From Gammaproteobacteria bacterium (GTDB lineage: Bacteria > Pseudomonadota > Gammaproteobacteria > DRLM01): a stretch of DNA of 35,002 nucleotides. Below the pieces are notes generated by a model that searched no databases, was not told the origin of the DNA, and saw only the letters and a list, made by a program, of their open reading frames with translations. This document shows, piece after piece, positions 17,755-26,311 of the stretch; within the stretch, counting starts at the first letter, position 1; the number at the start of each line of letters is the position of its first letter. The position numbers and the translations under genes were made by a program. The stretch spans positions 1 to 35,002 of the forward strand of contig DRLM01000075.1 in NCBI GenBank assembly GCA_011375345.1, written 5' to 3'.

Positions 17755-17783
17755 TTGACAAAGGCCAGGAAGGCCTTTGTCAA
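17755..17783 (-). other. Perfect 12-bp hairpin just after rnc (possible RNase III site)
   Basis: The arms 17755-17766 (TTGACAAAGGCC) and 17772-17783 are perfect complements around a 5-nt loop. The structure starts 7 nt after the rnc stop codon. No T-run follows, so it is unlikely to be an intrinsic terminator. A perfect duplex in the rnc-era transcript is a natural substrate for the RNase III encoded next to it. Confidence 0.6.
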
Positions 17784-17790
17784 TATCCTG

Positions 17791-18459
17791 TCAGGACGCG
17801 CCGGTCAACAGATCCAGCGTTTTGCAAGCCGCCTGTTGCTCTGCGGCACGGCGGCTGCGGCCCCGGCCGATCACCTCTTCCTCCAGGCCCACGACTTTGC
17901 AGCTCACCGTAAAACGCTGATTATGCGCTTCGCCCTCGGTGGCCACCAGGCGGTATTCCGGCAAAGCCTGCCCCCGGCCCTGAAGATACTCCTGCAAGCG
18001 GGTTTTGGGATCTTTGAGCACGTCGTCCGGGTTCAGGCCGTTGATGCGGTCCGCGTATAGCGCCGTCACCCAGCGCTGCACCGCGATGAAACCGCCGTCC
18101 AGATACATGGCGCCAATCACTGCTTCCAATGCCCCGGCGAGTATGGAATCGCGCCGGTGACCGCCGCTTTTCCGCTCACCGGAACCAAGGCTCAAACAGC
18201 CGCCCAGCTCCAGTTGCCGCGCCAGTTCCGCCAGAATTGTGCCGTTGACAAGATTGGCGCGCAGACGGCTGAGCTGGCCTTCCGTGGCCGCGGGGAAGCG
18301 CTCGAAAAGCAGGTGGGCGACCAGCAGATTCAACACGCCGTCACCCAAGAATTCCAGACGCTCGTTATTGCGCTTTCCCGCACTGCGGTGGGTCAGCGCC
18401 ATCTCCAGCAAGGCGGGACGTTTGAAATCGTAGGCCAGTTTGCTTTGCAGGGAGTTCAA
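17791..18459 (-). CDS. rnc: Ribonuclease III
   Basis: A 222-residue double-strand-specific endoribonuclease that processes rRNA and some mRNAs. The nuclease domain carries the signature NERLEFLGDGVLNLL and the acidic residues of LAGALEAVIGAMYLD. The C-terminal dsRNA-binding domain has DPKTRLQEYLQGRG, GEAHNQRFTVSC and RRAAEQQAACKTLDLL. There is no ATG or GTG at the expected start. The TTG at 18459 gives a family-like N-terminus. A CTG at 18471 would overlap the preceding gene's stop as CTGA, has GGAG 11 nt upstream and would read NPVLNSLQSKL, resembling E. coli. A TTG at 18528 would overlap the previous gene by about 60 nt. Start is therefore uncertain; identity is not. Confidence 0.95.
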   Translation of the reverse strand: MNSLQSKLAYDFKRPALLEMALTHRSAGKRNNERLEFLGDGVLNLLVAHLLFERFPAATEGQLSRLRANLVNGTILAELARQLELGGCLSLGSGERKSGGHRRDSILAGALEAVIGAMYLDGGFIAVQRWVTALYADRINGLNPDDVLKDPKTRLQEYLQGRGQALPEYRLVATEGEAHNQRFTVSCKVVGLEEEVIGRGRSRRAAEQQAACKTLDLLTGAS

Positions 18460-18467
18460 AACAGGGT

Positions 18468-18854
18468 TCAGCGCCGGGTCAGCTCCACTTGGTTGCCGGG
18501 GAAATGGACGACAACATCGATGTTCCAAAACAGGGGAACCTGGGCGGAGTAGTCCACAGTGACCACGGTCTTGCCGCGCTGTTGATCAATGGTGATCGCT
18601 TTGCCATCCACGCTGTCAATGTCATCGATATCAAAACGCCTGAGTATGCGCTTTTTGAGTTCACGGGCGGACAAGCCCATGCTCTCCTCGTCGTCCTGCA
18701 AGGACTGCAACACCGACTTCACTTTGAAGTTTTCCAGATACAAGGGCCCTACTTTGACCAGCACGATCCCGAAAAAGGCGACCACGAGAAAGATGATCAA
18801 CATCCCGATATAGGTCATGCCCGCTTGGCGATGACGGCCGCTTGAGTGGGACAT
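18468..18854 (-). CDS. DUF4845 single-pass membrane protein
   Basis: A 128-residue protein with a short basic N-terminus (about 1-12), one strong transmembrane helix (MTYIGMLIIFLVVAFFGIVL, about 13-32) and a soluble domain of about 95 residues containing LKKRILRRFDIDDID and VDYSAQVPLFWNIDVVV. The N-terminal arrangement looks like a type IV pilin-like or Tad-type membrane anchor but lacks a convincing GFTLIE prepilin motif. It matches the DUF4845 family commonly found between lepB and rnc in Chromatiales and pseudomonads. Its function is not known. The location suggests a link to signal peptidase or the ribosome-maturation genes, but that is only context. Confidence 0.85.
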   Translation of the reverse strand: MSHSSGRHRQAGMTYIGMLIIFLVVAFFGIVLVKVGPLYLENFKVKSVLQSLQDDEESMGLSARELKKRILRRFDIDDIDSVDGKAITIDQQRGKTVVTVDYSAQVPLFWNIDVVVHFPGNQVELTRR

Positions 18855-18886
18855 TGCTTAACTCCTCGATGCAGTGAATTTGAGCT

Positions 18887-19714
18887 TTACTGGATACTGT
18901 CCCCGAGGCGGTTCCAGGTGATGCCGCCGGTGTCAGAATTCCAGTTCATCCAGATAAAAAACGCCTTGCCAACCAGATTCTCTTCCGGCACGAACCCCCA
19001 GGCGCGGCTGTCATTGCTGTTGTCACGGTTGTCCCCCATGGCGAAATACTGCCCTTCCGGCACATCCCATTCCCCGAAATCCAACGGCCCGCGATAACCG
19101 GGATGCACCACCAGCTTGTGCTCGCGCCCGTCGATCACTTCCTTTTTCAACTTCGCCGGCCACGGAATACCGGTACTCACATCCGTGTAGGGCCCCAGAT
19201 ACTCCTGCGGAAGGGGCTTGCCATTGACATACACCGTTTTGTCGCGGTAGGCGATATGATCACCCGGCAGGCCAATCACCCGCTTGATGTAGTCCACGGA
19301 AGGGTCGGAGGGGTATCGAAACACAATCACATCGCCACGCTGGGGTTCGCCAATGGAAACAAACTTCGTATCTACAATCGGCAACCGCAGACCATAACTG
19401 AACTTGTTCACCAGAATAAAATCGCCCACCCACAAGGTCGGAATCATGGAACCGGAGGGGATGCGAAAGGGCTCGACCAAAAACGAGCGCAACAGCAGCA
19501 CTGCCAGAATAACGGGAAAAAATGATTTGGCGTATTCCACCAGCGTGGGTTCTTTGCTGAGGCGGGCCCGGGTATCCTCATCCAGCCCGCCCCGCGCCGC
19601 TTCTCCGGCGGCAGCCACAGCCGCCTGACGGCGCGGCGCCCACCAGCGCGCGTCCACGACCCAAACCGCCCCACAGGCCAGCAGGGCCAATACCATTATT
19701 GTTTCGAAATCCAT
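18887..19714 (-). CDS. lepB: Signal peptidase I
   Basis: A 275-residue inner-membrane protease that removes signal peptides of exported proteins. There are two N-terminal transmembrane segments (about 5-20 and 63-78) with a cytoplasmic loop between. The catalytic domain holds RIPSGSMIPTLWVGD with nucleophile Ser88, YIKRVIGLPGD with general base Lys143, and MGDNRDNSNDSRAWG (box E). Positions match E. coli Ser90 and Lys145. The gene begins 1 nt after the lepA stop codon, so the two are translationally coupled as in E. coli. Confidence 0.97.
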   Translation of the reverse strand: MDFETIMVLALLACGAVWVVDARWWAPRRQAAVAAAGEAARGGLDEDTRARLSKEPTLVEYAKSFFPVILAVLLLRSFLVEPFRIPSGSMIPTLWVGDFILVNKFSYGLRLPIVDTKFVSIGEPQRGDVIVFRYPSDPSVDYIKRVIGLPGDHIAYRDKTVYVNGKPLPQEYLGPYTDVSTGIPWPAKLKKEVIDGREHKLVVHPGYRGPLDFGEWDVPEGQYFAMGDNRDNSNDSRAWGFVPEENLVGKAFFIWMNWNSDTGGITWNRLGDSIQ

Positions 19715-19715
19715 C

Positions 19716-21509
19716 TCATTTTTTTCCTACATGCAAAACCGCCATAAAAGCTTCCTGGGGGATTTCCACCGAGCCGAGCTGTTTCATGCGTTTTTTCCCT
19801 TCTTTTTGTTTTTCCAGCAACTTGCGCTTGCGCGTGATATCACCGCCATAGCATTTGGCGGTGACGTTCTTGCGCAAGGCCTTCACCGTCTCCCGGGCGA
19901 TAATTTTGGCGCCGATGGCGGCCTGAATGGCCACATCGAACATCTGCCGCGGAATCACCTGCCGCAGTTTCTCCGTCAATTCGCGGCCCCGGTAAAAACT
20001 GTTTTCGCGATGGGCAATAATGGACAGGGCATCCACTTTTTCACCGTTGATCAAGACGTCCAGCTTGACCAGGTCCGCCGCCTGAAAACGTTCGAACTGA
20101 TAGTCCATGGAGGCATAACCGCGGCTGACAGATTTGAGGCGGTCATAAAAGTCCATGACCACCTCAGCCATGGGCAGCTCGTAAGTCAGCGCCACCTGAT
20201 TGCCGTGAAACTGCATTGTTTTCTGCACGCCGCGCCGCTCTTCACACAGGCCGATGACAGCGCCCAGATGACTTTGGGGCACGAGCATATGTGCGGAGAT
20301 GATGGGCTCACGCATCTCTTCCATATCCCCGACAGCGGGCAGCTTGGCGGGATTGTCCACGTACAAGGTCTCACCCTGCCTGGTCAGCACTTCGTAGACC
20401 ACCGTGGGGGCGGTAATGATAAGATTGAGGTTGTATTCCCGCTCCAGACGTTCCTGCACGATTTCCATGTGCAACATGCCGAGAAAACCACAGCGGAAAC
20501 CGAAACCCAGAGCCTGGGAGGTTTCCGGCTCATAGAACAGGGCGGCATCGTTCAGACGCAGTTTGGCCAGGGCTTCGCGCAGATCTTCATACTCGTCGGC
20601 GGACGCCGGGAACAGTCCCGCGAACACCTGCGGCTGCACTTTCTTGAAGCCGGCCAGGGGCGCGGCCGCGGGCCTCGCCGTATGGGTGAGGGTGTCACCC
20701 ACCGGGGCACCGTCAATATCTTTGATGCCGGCGACAACGAAGCCCACCTCCCCGGCGCTGAGTCGCTCTTTGTCGTGACGCTTGGGGGTGAAAATACCAA
20801 CCTTGTCCACTTGGTAGCTGCGCCCGGTGGACATGACAGTGACTTTGTCCTTGGCCGCCAGCTCGCCGTCGATGACACGCACCAACGACACCACACCGAG
20901 ATAATTGTCGAACCAGGAGTCAACAATCAGCGCCTTGAGCGGCGCATCCGCATCACCGCGGGGCGGGGGAATGCGTTGCACGAGGCTTTCGAGCAAATCC
21001 CGCACCCCCAGGCCCGTTTTGGCGCTCACGGGTACGGCATCCCCGGCCTCGATGCCGATGATGTCCTCAATTTCCCCCTTCACCCGCTCGGGCTCGGCGG
21101 TGGGCAAATCGATTTTGTTCAGCACCGGCACCACTTCCAGGCCCTGTTCGATGGCGGTATAGCAGTTGGCCAGGGTCTGGGCTTCCACGCCTTGCGAGGC
21201 GTCGACCACCAGCAAAGCCCCCTCGCAGGCCGCCAGGGAGCGGGAGACTTCATAGGAAAAATCCACATGCCCCGGGGTGTCGATAAAATTGAGGAGATAA
21301 GTCTCCCCGCCCGGAGAGTGATACTCCAGCGAGACGCTTTGGGCTTTGATGGTGATGCCCCGCTCGCGCTCCAAATCCATGGAGTCCAGCACCTGGGCCG
21401 CCATTTCACGATCCGTCAAACCACCGCAAAACTGGATAAACCGATCCGCCAGGGTCGATTTGCCATGGTCAATATGGGCAATAATGGAAAAATTACGTAT
21501 GTGATTCAT
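19716..21509 (-). CDS. lepA: Elongation factor 4 (LepA), ribosome GTPase
   Basis: A 597-residue translational GTPase (599 in E. coli) that acts on stalled or maturing ribosomes. The G domain has [13 protein letters not shown] (G1), [10 protein letters not shown] (G2), DTPGHVDF (G3), NKIDLP (G4) and SAKTG (G5). Domains II, III and V ([20 protein letters not shown]) follow, then the LepA-specific C-terminal domain with [17 protein letters not shown] and [18 protein letters not shown]. The ATG at 21509 matches the family start [16 protein letters not shown]. No clear Shine-Dalgarno sequence precedes it. It forms an operon with lepB downstream. Confidence 0.97.
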   Translation of the reverse strand: MNHIRNFSIIAHIDHGKSTLADRFIQFCGGLTDREMAAQVLDSMDLERERGITIKAQSVSLEYHSPGGETYLLNFIDTPGHVDFSYEVSRSLAACEGALLVVDASQGVEAQTLANCYTAIEQGLEVVPVLNKIDLPTAEPERVKGEIEDIIGIEAGDAVPVSAKTGLGVRDLLESLVQRIPPPRGDADAPLKALIVDSWFDNYLGVVSLVRVIDGELAAKDKVTVMSTGRSYQVDKVGIFTPKRHDKERLSAGEVGFVVAGIKDIDGAPVGDTLTHTARPAAAPLAGFKKVQPQVFAGLFPASADEYEDLREALAKLRLNDAALFYEPETSQALGFGFRCGFLGMLHMEIVQERLEREYNLNLIITAPTVVYEVLTRQGETLYVDNPAKLPAVGDMEEMREPIISAHMLVPQSHLGAVIGLCEERRGVQKTMQFHGNQVALTYELPMAEVVMDFYDRLKSVSRGYASMDYQFERFQAADLVKLDVLINGEKVDALSIIAHRENSFYRGRELTEKLRQVIPRQMFDVAIQAAIGAKIIARETVKALRKNVTAKCYGGDITRKRKLLEKQKEGKKRMKQLGSVEIPQEAFMAVLHVGKK

Positions 21510-21780
21510 CTGGAAAGAAAACTGGGAAAGCCGGACACACTGGCGGCAAAACGCGCAGTGTAACTGATTTTCCCGTTTTCCAGGTAGTGGCTGGCGGCGC
21601 TCGCCGGGTTTCGCCCAGGCCCCCATTCCTCACCAGATGCACGTGCCCCCGCCTGTTCTTTGGATTCACGGAGGATTTTCTCCATTCGGAAATACAACGC
21701 GTGTATTCCGCAATTTTAAAAATCCCCTATGAATCACAAGCCCTGCGCGATCAGCCCGCCCCCTGGTGGGAAATCGCAGG

Positions 21781-23229
21781 CTAACCGTCCTCGTCCCCCA
21801 GTTTCAACGCCAGGAACATCGGCCCGTCACCCCGCTGGATCAACATGGGGACGGAGCGGTCAGCGGGCAAGGCATCAATCAGCTTCCGAAACTGTTCGAC
21901 CCCTTCGACATCCACCCCGTTGATCTTCAGGATGATATCGCCATCGCGCAAGCCAGCCGCGCGCGCGGCACCGCCTTTTACATCCTTGACCACCACGCCG
22001 CCGCGCTTGCCGTCCAGACTTTTGCGTTGCTCATCGTTCAGCTCCGCAACCACGGCACCGAGGCGGTCTTCGCTGAAGCTTTTCTCACCCCGGCTGGCCA
22101 GCTTCAACTCTTCATCTTCCGGCAGTTCGCCGATCTTGACCCTGATTTCTTTGCGCTTGCCGTCCCGAACCACTTCCACGGGAACCGTCTCACCGGCCAT
22201 GGTCCGGCCGACAATGGGCGGCAGCGAAGCGGAATCGGGAATATGGCGGCCGCCAAACTTGACGATCACGTCCCCCACCCGTAAGCCGGATTTCTCCGCC
22301 GGGCTGTCGGGCAGAACCTGGGAAACCAGTGCACCTTCGGGCCGGTCCATCCCGAAAGACTCGGCCAAGTCACGGGTCACATCCTGTATCAACACACCCA
22401 ACCAGCCTCGGCTGACTTTACCCTTGTCCTTGAGCTGGTCCACCACTTCCATGGCCAGGTCGATGGGGATGGCGAACGATAGACCCATGAAGCCACCGGT
22501 GCGGCTGTAAATCTGGGCATTGATGCCCACCACCTCGCCATCCATATTGAACAAGGGACCGCCGGAGTTGCCCGGATTGATGGCGACGTCAGTCTGAATG
22601 AACGGCACGTAGTTTTCATTGGGCAGGCTGCGGCCCAGGGCGCTGACGATACCGGCGGTCACCGTATGATCAAAATCGAAGGGGGAACCGATGGCCAGCA
22701 CCCACTCGCCGACTTCCAGGCGGCTGGATTGACCGATATCCACGGTCGGCAGACCCTCGGCATCGATCTTCAACAAGGCGACGTCGCTGCGCGGGTCACT
22801 GCCCACCAGCTCGGCCACCAGCTGGCGCCGATCACTCAAACGCACCACGATCTCATCGGCCCCCTTGATGACATGGTGATTGGTCAGCACATATCCGTCT
22901 TTGGAAATGACAAAGCCGGAACCCAGAGATTCGGTATTGTATTCCTCGAGTTCATCGCCCTGCTCGCCGAAGAAACGGCGGAACCACTCACCAAAGGGTG
23001 AACCCTCGGGGAACTCCGGCATCCGGCCGTGGGGGAAAGGGCTGCGCCGCTGAGTGATTTTTTGCGTCGTACTGATATTCACAACAGCGGCACTGTTGCC
23101 CTTGACGATGTCTGTGAAATCAGGCAGCGAACCTGCCTCAACCCGCACCGTGGCAAGAAAGGCCAATAAAGCGAACAACGCCAAATGCCACGTGCAGCGA
23201 ATATACCCTTGCTCAATTCTGATGTTCAT
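21781..23229 (-). CDS. mucD: Periplasmic serine protease, DegP/MucD type
   Basis: A 482-residue HtrA-family protease and chaperone. A signal peptide (about 1-32, core LALFALLAFLATV, likely cut after VEA) directs it to the periplasm. The trypsin-like domain has the triad His119 (LTNHHV), Asp149 (RSDVAL) and Ser222 (NPGNSGGP). Two PDZ domains follow: around 280-370 (GWLGVLIQDV, SPAEKSGLRVGDVI) and around 395-480 (RGGVVVKDV, AAGLRDGDIILKING). The ATG at 23229 has an excellent GGAGA RBS; the upstream frame extension is not protein-like. Placement after rpoE-rseABC matches algU-mucABCD of Pseudomonas. It probably removes misfolded envelope proteins and damps RpoE signalling. Confidence 0.96.
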   Translation of the reverse strand: MNIRIEQGYIRCTWHLALFALLAFLATVRVEAGSLPDFTDIVKGNSAAVVNISTTQKITQRRSPFPHGRMPEFPEGSPFGEWFRRFFGEQGDELEEYNTESLGSGFVISKDGYVLTNHHVIKGADEIVVRLSDRRQLVAELVGSDPRSDVALLKIDAEGLPTVDIGQSSRLEVGEWVLAIGSPFDFDHTVTAGIVSALGRSLPNENYVPFIQTDVAINPGNSGGPLFNMDGEVVGINAQIYSRTGGFMGLSFAIPIDLAMEVVDQLKDKGKVSRGWLGVLIQDVTRDLAESFGMDRPEGALVSQVLPDSPAEKSGLRVGDVIVKFGGRHIPDSASLPPIVGRTMAGETVPVEVVRDGKRKEIRVKIGELPEDEELKLASRGEKSFSEDRLGAVVAELNDEQRKSLDGKRGGVVVKDVKGGAARAAGLRDGDIILKINGVDVEGVEQFRKLIDALPADRSVPMLIQRGDGPMFLALKLGDEDG

Positions 23230-23353
23230 GCGTTCTCCTGAACGAGAGACTGTTGACGGCTGTACGACTTCAATGCTTATTGCTTTCAAAGTCACTGGTA
23301 TCTTAAAGAAAGAGACGGTCCCCGCCCGAGTGGTGTCACCCAAAAATGTAATT

Positions 23354-23824
23354 TTAACGGCACGCAGCCTTTGTGCGGCCCGAAGCAAACACCCTCAACA
23401 CTACAGGCTGGTAACGGGGATCCCGGCGGAGGCGATGGCTGTGACGCCGCAGCCAGGCGAAGCCCAGCATCAGTCCCAGCAGGCCCGCCAGCGCGCTCCA
23501 GCCGTCGGAAAAGCCCAGGGGTCTTCCCAGAAACTCCCCGGCCAGGGCGAAAACAAGAAGGAAAACCAAGGGCATAAAATAAGCCGCGAAGGAAGCACGC
23601 AGCAGGGCTTGCTCGTCAATGCCTATAACCACTTCATCGCCCACCTTGGCACGAAGCCGGTTTACCACACGCAGACGTGGTGATTTAATGCGCAAGGCTT
23701 TGGAAAACAAGCCGGCGCCGCAAGCTTTGTTCGCTGAACACGCGCCGCACGCGCGCTCCCGCCCGGTTTCCACCCAGGCCAGATCCTCTTCCAACGCTAT
23801 CACAACCGCGCCCTGCTCTATCAT
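23354..23824 (-). CDS. rseC: RseC/MucC family regulator of sigma-E and SoxR reduction
   Basis: A 156-residue inner-membrane protein. An N-terminal cytoplasmic domain carries the RseC cysteine cluster (CGACSANKACG, about residues 26-36) and VVNRLRAKVGDEVVIGI. Two transmembrane segments follow (about 78-97 AAYFMPLVFLLVFALAGE and 107-125). In E. coli RseC modulates sigma-E weakly and helps reduce SoxR. The ATG overlaps the rseB stop as ATGA. The gap to mucD is 124 bp. Confidence 0.92.
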   Translation of the reverse strand: MIEQGAVVIALEEDLAWVETGRERACGACSANKACGAGLFSKALRIKSPRLRVVNRLRAKVGDEVVIGIDEQALLRASFAAYFMPLVFLLVFALAGEFLGRPLGFSDGWSALAGLLGLMLGFAWLRRHSHRLRRDPRYQPVVLRVFASGRTKAACR

Positions 23825-24987
23825 TGCGCCCCCTCAACGGGTTTCACCGCGCGACCGATGAGCCGCACCGTCTCGGCGGGAACCTCGCCCACGACGGTAA
23901 GCTGGTAATTCCGGAGCACGGCGCCAAAGGCGTGCACCGCTCCCATATGCGACAACCCCACGAAGGGCTCGTCGTCGGCCGCCAAAGGCTCCAGAAACAC
24001 CGACACCGACGCCACGCCGTCAGACAGCACCATCTGCTCCAAACCGGCCCGGCCACTGCGGTCACTGTGACGATAGCTTTCGGCCAGGGAGAACCCGGCG
24101 GGCAAGCCACTCAGGCGCCAGGGCAAGTCGTTCACCGGGCGCGGACCGGGCTGGCTCTCGCGCAGCAAGGCGCGGCTGTCCTCGTCCAGGGTGACGGCTT
24201 CCAGCATGGCAGATGTGGGTTTGTCCACCACGTTCATCCGGGTGAACATCATCTGCTCAATAGCCTCGCCGTTCTCGTCCACCAGGTCCGACTGCAACAG
24301 CAGGCCGGTCTGCTCGTCGGCCCAGATGCGATAACCATAGCGGTAGCGGTCGCGGGGCTCGATCAGAATCAGACGCGCGTCCCGGCCGGCCACACGCTGA
24401 CCGCCGCGCACAGAAAAATGATAGTAGTCGTCAAAGGCGTCGATTTTGGAAAAGGGTCCACCGGCAATGGGCTTGCCAAAACCACCGGTGCTGACGGTAC
24501 GGCGCTTGTGACCCGGCAGCAGACAAACCACCCCTTCTTTGCTGCGGACCAGCACCCGCTTGTCCCCACTGAGAGACACCAGGCGCTCGCGTTCACCTTC
24601 TTTGTCCGCCACATGAATGACGTCCATGGCCATGACCTGGTCGCCGCGCCGGTAAATAAAAGTACCTTGGTAACTGTTGGACTGGGCTGCCTTGACCACC
24701 TTGTCCAGCCACGTGCGCGCCTCGGCGACCACATCATTGGCGTAAAGGTCGTGAAGGCCGAACAGGGCCAGGCAAAACACACTGCAAACGGACCAATCCC
24801 ACCGTCTCGCCGCTACACGCCGCTCCCGGGCGACCAGAATTGAGATCCTGCGATCACCCCTCCGCCACAGCCAGCGCCCCGCGCTCACCACGGCAGCAAA
24901 GGGATAACGGCCGCAAGCCACACCCACGCCCAAACCGCTCACTATCCCGCCCCCATCTCGCCACGCCTCAGGAAAGAACCGTCTCAA
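23821..24987 (-). CDS. rseB: Sigma-E regulatory protein RseB/MucB
   Basis: A 388-residue frame. The mature periplasmic part begins after a signal-like segment (core CSVFCLALFGLHDLYA, about 68-83). It contains SNSYQGTFIYRRGDQV and GYRIWADEQTGLLLQSDLVDENG of the large LolA-like domain, then the small C-terminal domain with AVHAFGAVLRNYQLTVVGEVP. RseB senses mislocalised lipopolysaccharide or proteins and shields RseA from proteolysis. The most upstream start is a TTG overlapping the rseA stop (TTGA). That leaves about 67 residues before the signal core, which is unusually long. Internal GTG codons (for example at 24942, 24891 and 24888) are alternatives. Start uncertain, family assignment firm. 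Confidence 0.9.
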   Translation of the reverse strand: MRRFFPEAWRDGGGIVSGLGVGVACGRYPFAAVVSAGRWLWRRGDRRISILVARERRVAARRWDWSVCSVFCLALFGLHDLYANDVVAEARTWLDKVVKAAQSNSYQGTFIYRRGDQVMAMDVIHVADKEGERERLVSLSGDKRVLVRSKEGVVCLLPGHKRRTVSTGGFGKPIAGGPFSKIDAFDDYYHFSVRGGQRVAGRDARLILIEPRDRYRYGYRIWADEQTGLLLQSDLVDENGEAIEQMMFTRMNVVDKPTSAMLEAVTLDEDSRALLRESQPGPRPVNDLPWRLSGLPAGFSLAESYRHSDRSGRAGLEQMVLSDGVASVSVFLEPLAADDEPFVGLSHMGAVHAFGAVLRNYQLTVVGEVPAETVRLIGRAVKPVEGAQ

Positions 24988-25649
24988 CGTCCGGCTTGGT
25001 GGTCATCGCGGCTGCCATAGCCGACGATCCGAATATACGGCAACACATCCGGACGCACGCCCGAGACCGGCGAGAACACATCATGATTGGCGAGGTAATC
25101 GTTGAGTTTGGAGGCCACCGCGGGCTTGTCCACATTCCATTGTTTCCCCAGGGCGGGGGGCGCCTGTTCCATGTCCAATACCAACGACTCCACCGGCCTG
25201 GCCTGCACCGGCAACGGCACAGAGGGCGGCAAGGGCGCCTTCGCCGAGGATGTCGCCGTGGCCACTGTTACCGGTGGCACGGTGCTGCCCACCGGCGCAT
25301 CGTCCCACCCCACGCCAACATAAACCGCTGCCGCCACCGAGGCCGCCACCGCGAACCCCATGGCAGGGCGGAGAAAGGAAGGGAAGGGCGAAGCTTGCCG
25401 GCCGATGGCGGAAGGGGGGGGGGCATGAGGTGCCTCGTCGGCCAGGGCGAGGGAAACACGGGAAAGCAGTTGATCGGAGGGGATGTCGGGCAGGTTGTTG
25501 CGGAGCGCATCACTGATGAGATGGTAGTGACACCAGCTACATTGTTTGTCCCGCTCTCGTTCCAGGGCATCCAAAACATCGCCGATCTGCTTGGCCGACA
25601 ACTCACCATCAACCAAGGCTGATATCTGTTCGTTCATACTCACTGCCAT
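24984..25649 (-). CDS. rseA: Anti-sigma-E factor RseA/MucA
   Basis: A 221-residue single-pass anti-sigma factor. The N-terminal cytoplasmic domain (MNEQISALVDGELSAKQIGDVLDAL, then CHYHLISDALRNNLP) binds RpoE. A transmembrane helix lies at about 95-112 (MGFAVAASVAAAVYVGVG). The periplasmic domain ends with LNDYLANHDVFSP and VLPYIRIVGYG, which match MucA-type proteins. Envelope stress leads to DegS/RseP-type cleavage and release of RpoE. The ATG at 25649 has a GGGGAAG RBS; the Met four codons later is an alternative. An unusual QCSWCHYH pair of cysteines lies in the sigma-binding region. Next to rpoE (39-nt gap) and overlapping rseB. Confidence 0.93.
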   Translation of the reverse strand: MAVSMNEQISALVDGELSAKQIGDVLDALERERDKQCSWCHYHLISDALRNNLPDIPSDQLLSRVSLALADEAPHAPPPSAIGRQASPFPSFLRPAMGFAVAASVAAAVYVGVGWDDAPVGSTVPPVTVATATSSAKAPLPPSVPLPVQARPVESLVLDMEQAPPALGKQWNVDKPAVASKLNDYLANHDVFSPVSGVRPDVLPYIRIVGYGSRDDHQAGR

Positions 25650-25688
25650 ACGTCTTCCCCGCGGCTAATCCCTTGACATGCTAGCGGT

Positions 25689-26264
25689 CTAGCCCAGCAA
25701 GGGCTTGAGTTTGTTTTGAATCGCTTCCCGCGCCCGGAAAATCCGAGACCGCACCGTGCCGATGGGGCAGCCCATGGCCTGAGCGATCTCCTCATAACTG
25801 AGACCCTCCAGCTCCCGGAGCGTAATGGCGGTACGAAGATCTTCGGGCAATTGTTCAATGACCTCAAAAACGGTTCGTTCTATCTCATCCTTGAGCAGCA
25901 TGCGCTCGGGGGTCGCATTCTCCCGCAGCTCCGCCGCGCCGTCGAATTGCTCAGCCACCTCGGCTTCCACATCGGTGGCTGGCGGGCGCCGCCCCTGGGC
26001 CACCAGATAGTTTTTCGCCGTATTGATCGCAATCCGGTAGAGCCAAGTGTAAAACGCGCTGTCACCCCGAAATTTGGGCAGGGCCCGGTAAGCCTTGATG
26101 AACGCGTCCTGCGCCACGTCCATGGATTCGGACGGGTCGTGGATATAACGCGAGATCAATTTGATGATTTTGTGCTGATATTTAGCTACAAGAACATCGA
26201 ATGCCTGTTTGTCTCCTCGCTGCACCCGCTCGACCAGGCGTTGGTCAACACTCTGCTCGCCCAT
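25689..26264 (-). CDS. rpoE: RNA polymerase sigma factor RpoE (AlgU)
   Basis: A 191-residue group IV (ECF) sigma factor, the same length as E. coli RpoE. Region 2 contains DQRLVERVQRGDKQAFDVLV, SESMDVAQDAFIKAYRAL and FYTWLYRIAINTAKNYLV. Region 4 has RELEGLSYEEIAQAMGCPIGTVRSRIFRARE, the -35-recognition helix-turn-helix (cited here in one family motif shorter in practice: GLSYEEIAQAMG, then GTVRSRIFRARE). It directs envelope-stress genes and is held by RseA. A sigma-E-like promoter upstream (26312-26338) points to autoregulation. Divergent from nadB, as in E. coli. Confidence 0.97.
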   Translation of the reverse strand: MGEQSVDQRLVERVQRGDKQAFDVLVAKYQHKIIKLISRYIHDPSESMDVAQDAFIKAYRALPKFRGDSAFYTWLYRIAINTAKNYLVAQGRRPPATDVEAEVAEQFDGAAELRENATPERMLLKDEIERTVFEVIEQLPEDLRTAITLRELEGLSYEEIAQAMGCPIGTVRSRIFRAREAIQNKLKPLLG

Positions 26265-26311
26265 TCGGGCAATCCCCTTCTCCTGAGGAGCAAATCCCTT
26301 TACTCATAGCC

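Noticed and set aside
17304-17783. Minus-strand frame of 159 codons across the rnc-era spacer
   Set aside because: Most of it overlaps era in another frame and the rest is hairpin sequence; no homology or RBS.
19731-21563. Plus-strand frame of 610 codons opposite lepA
   Set aside because: Shadow of lepA, with no start context and no recognisable motifs.
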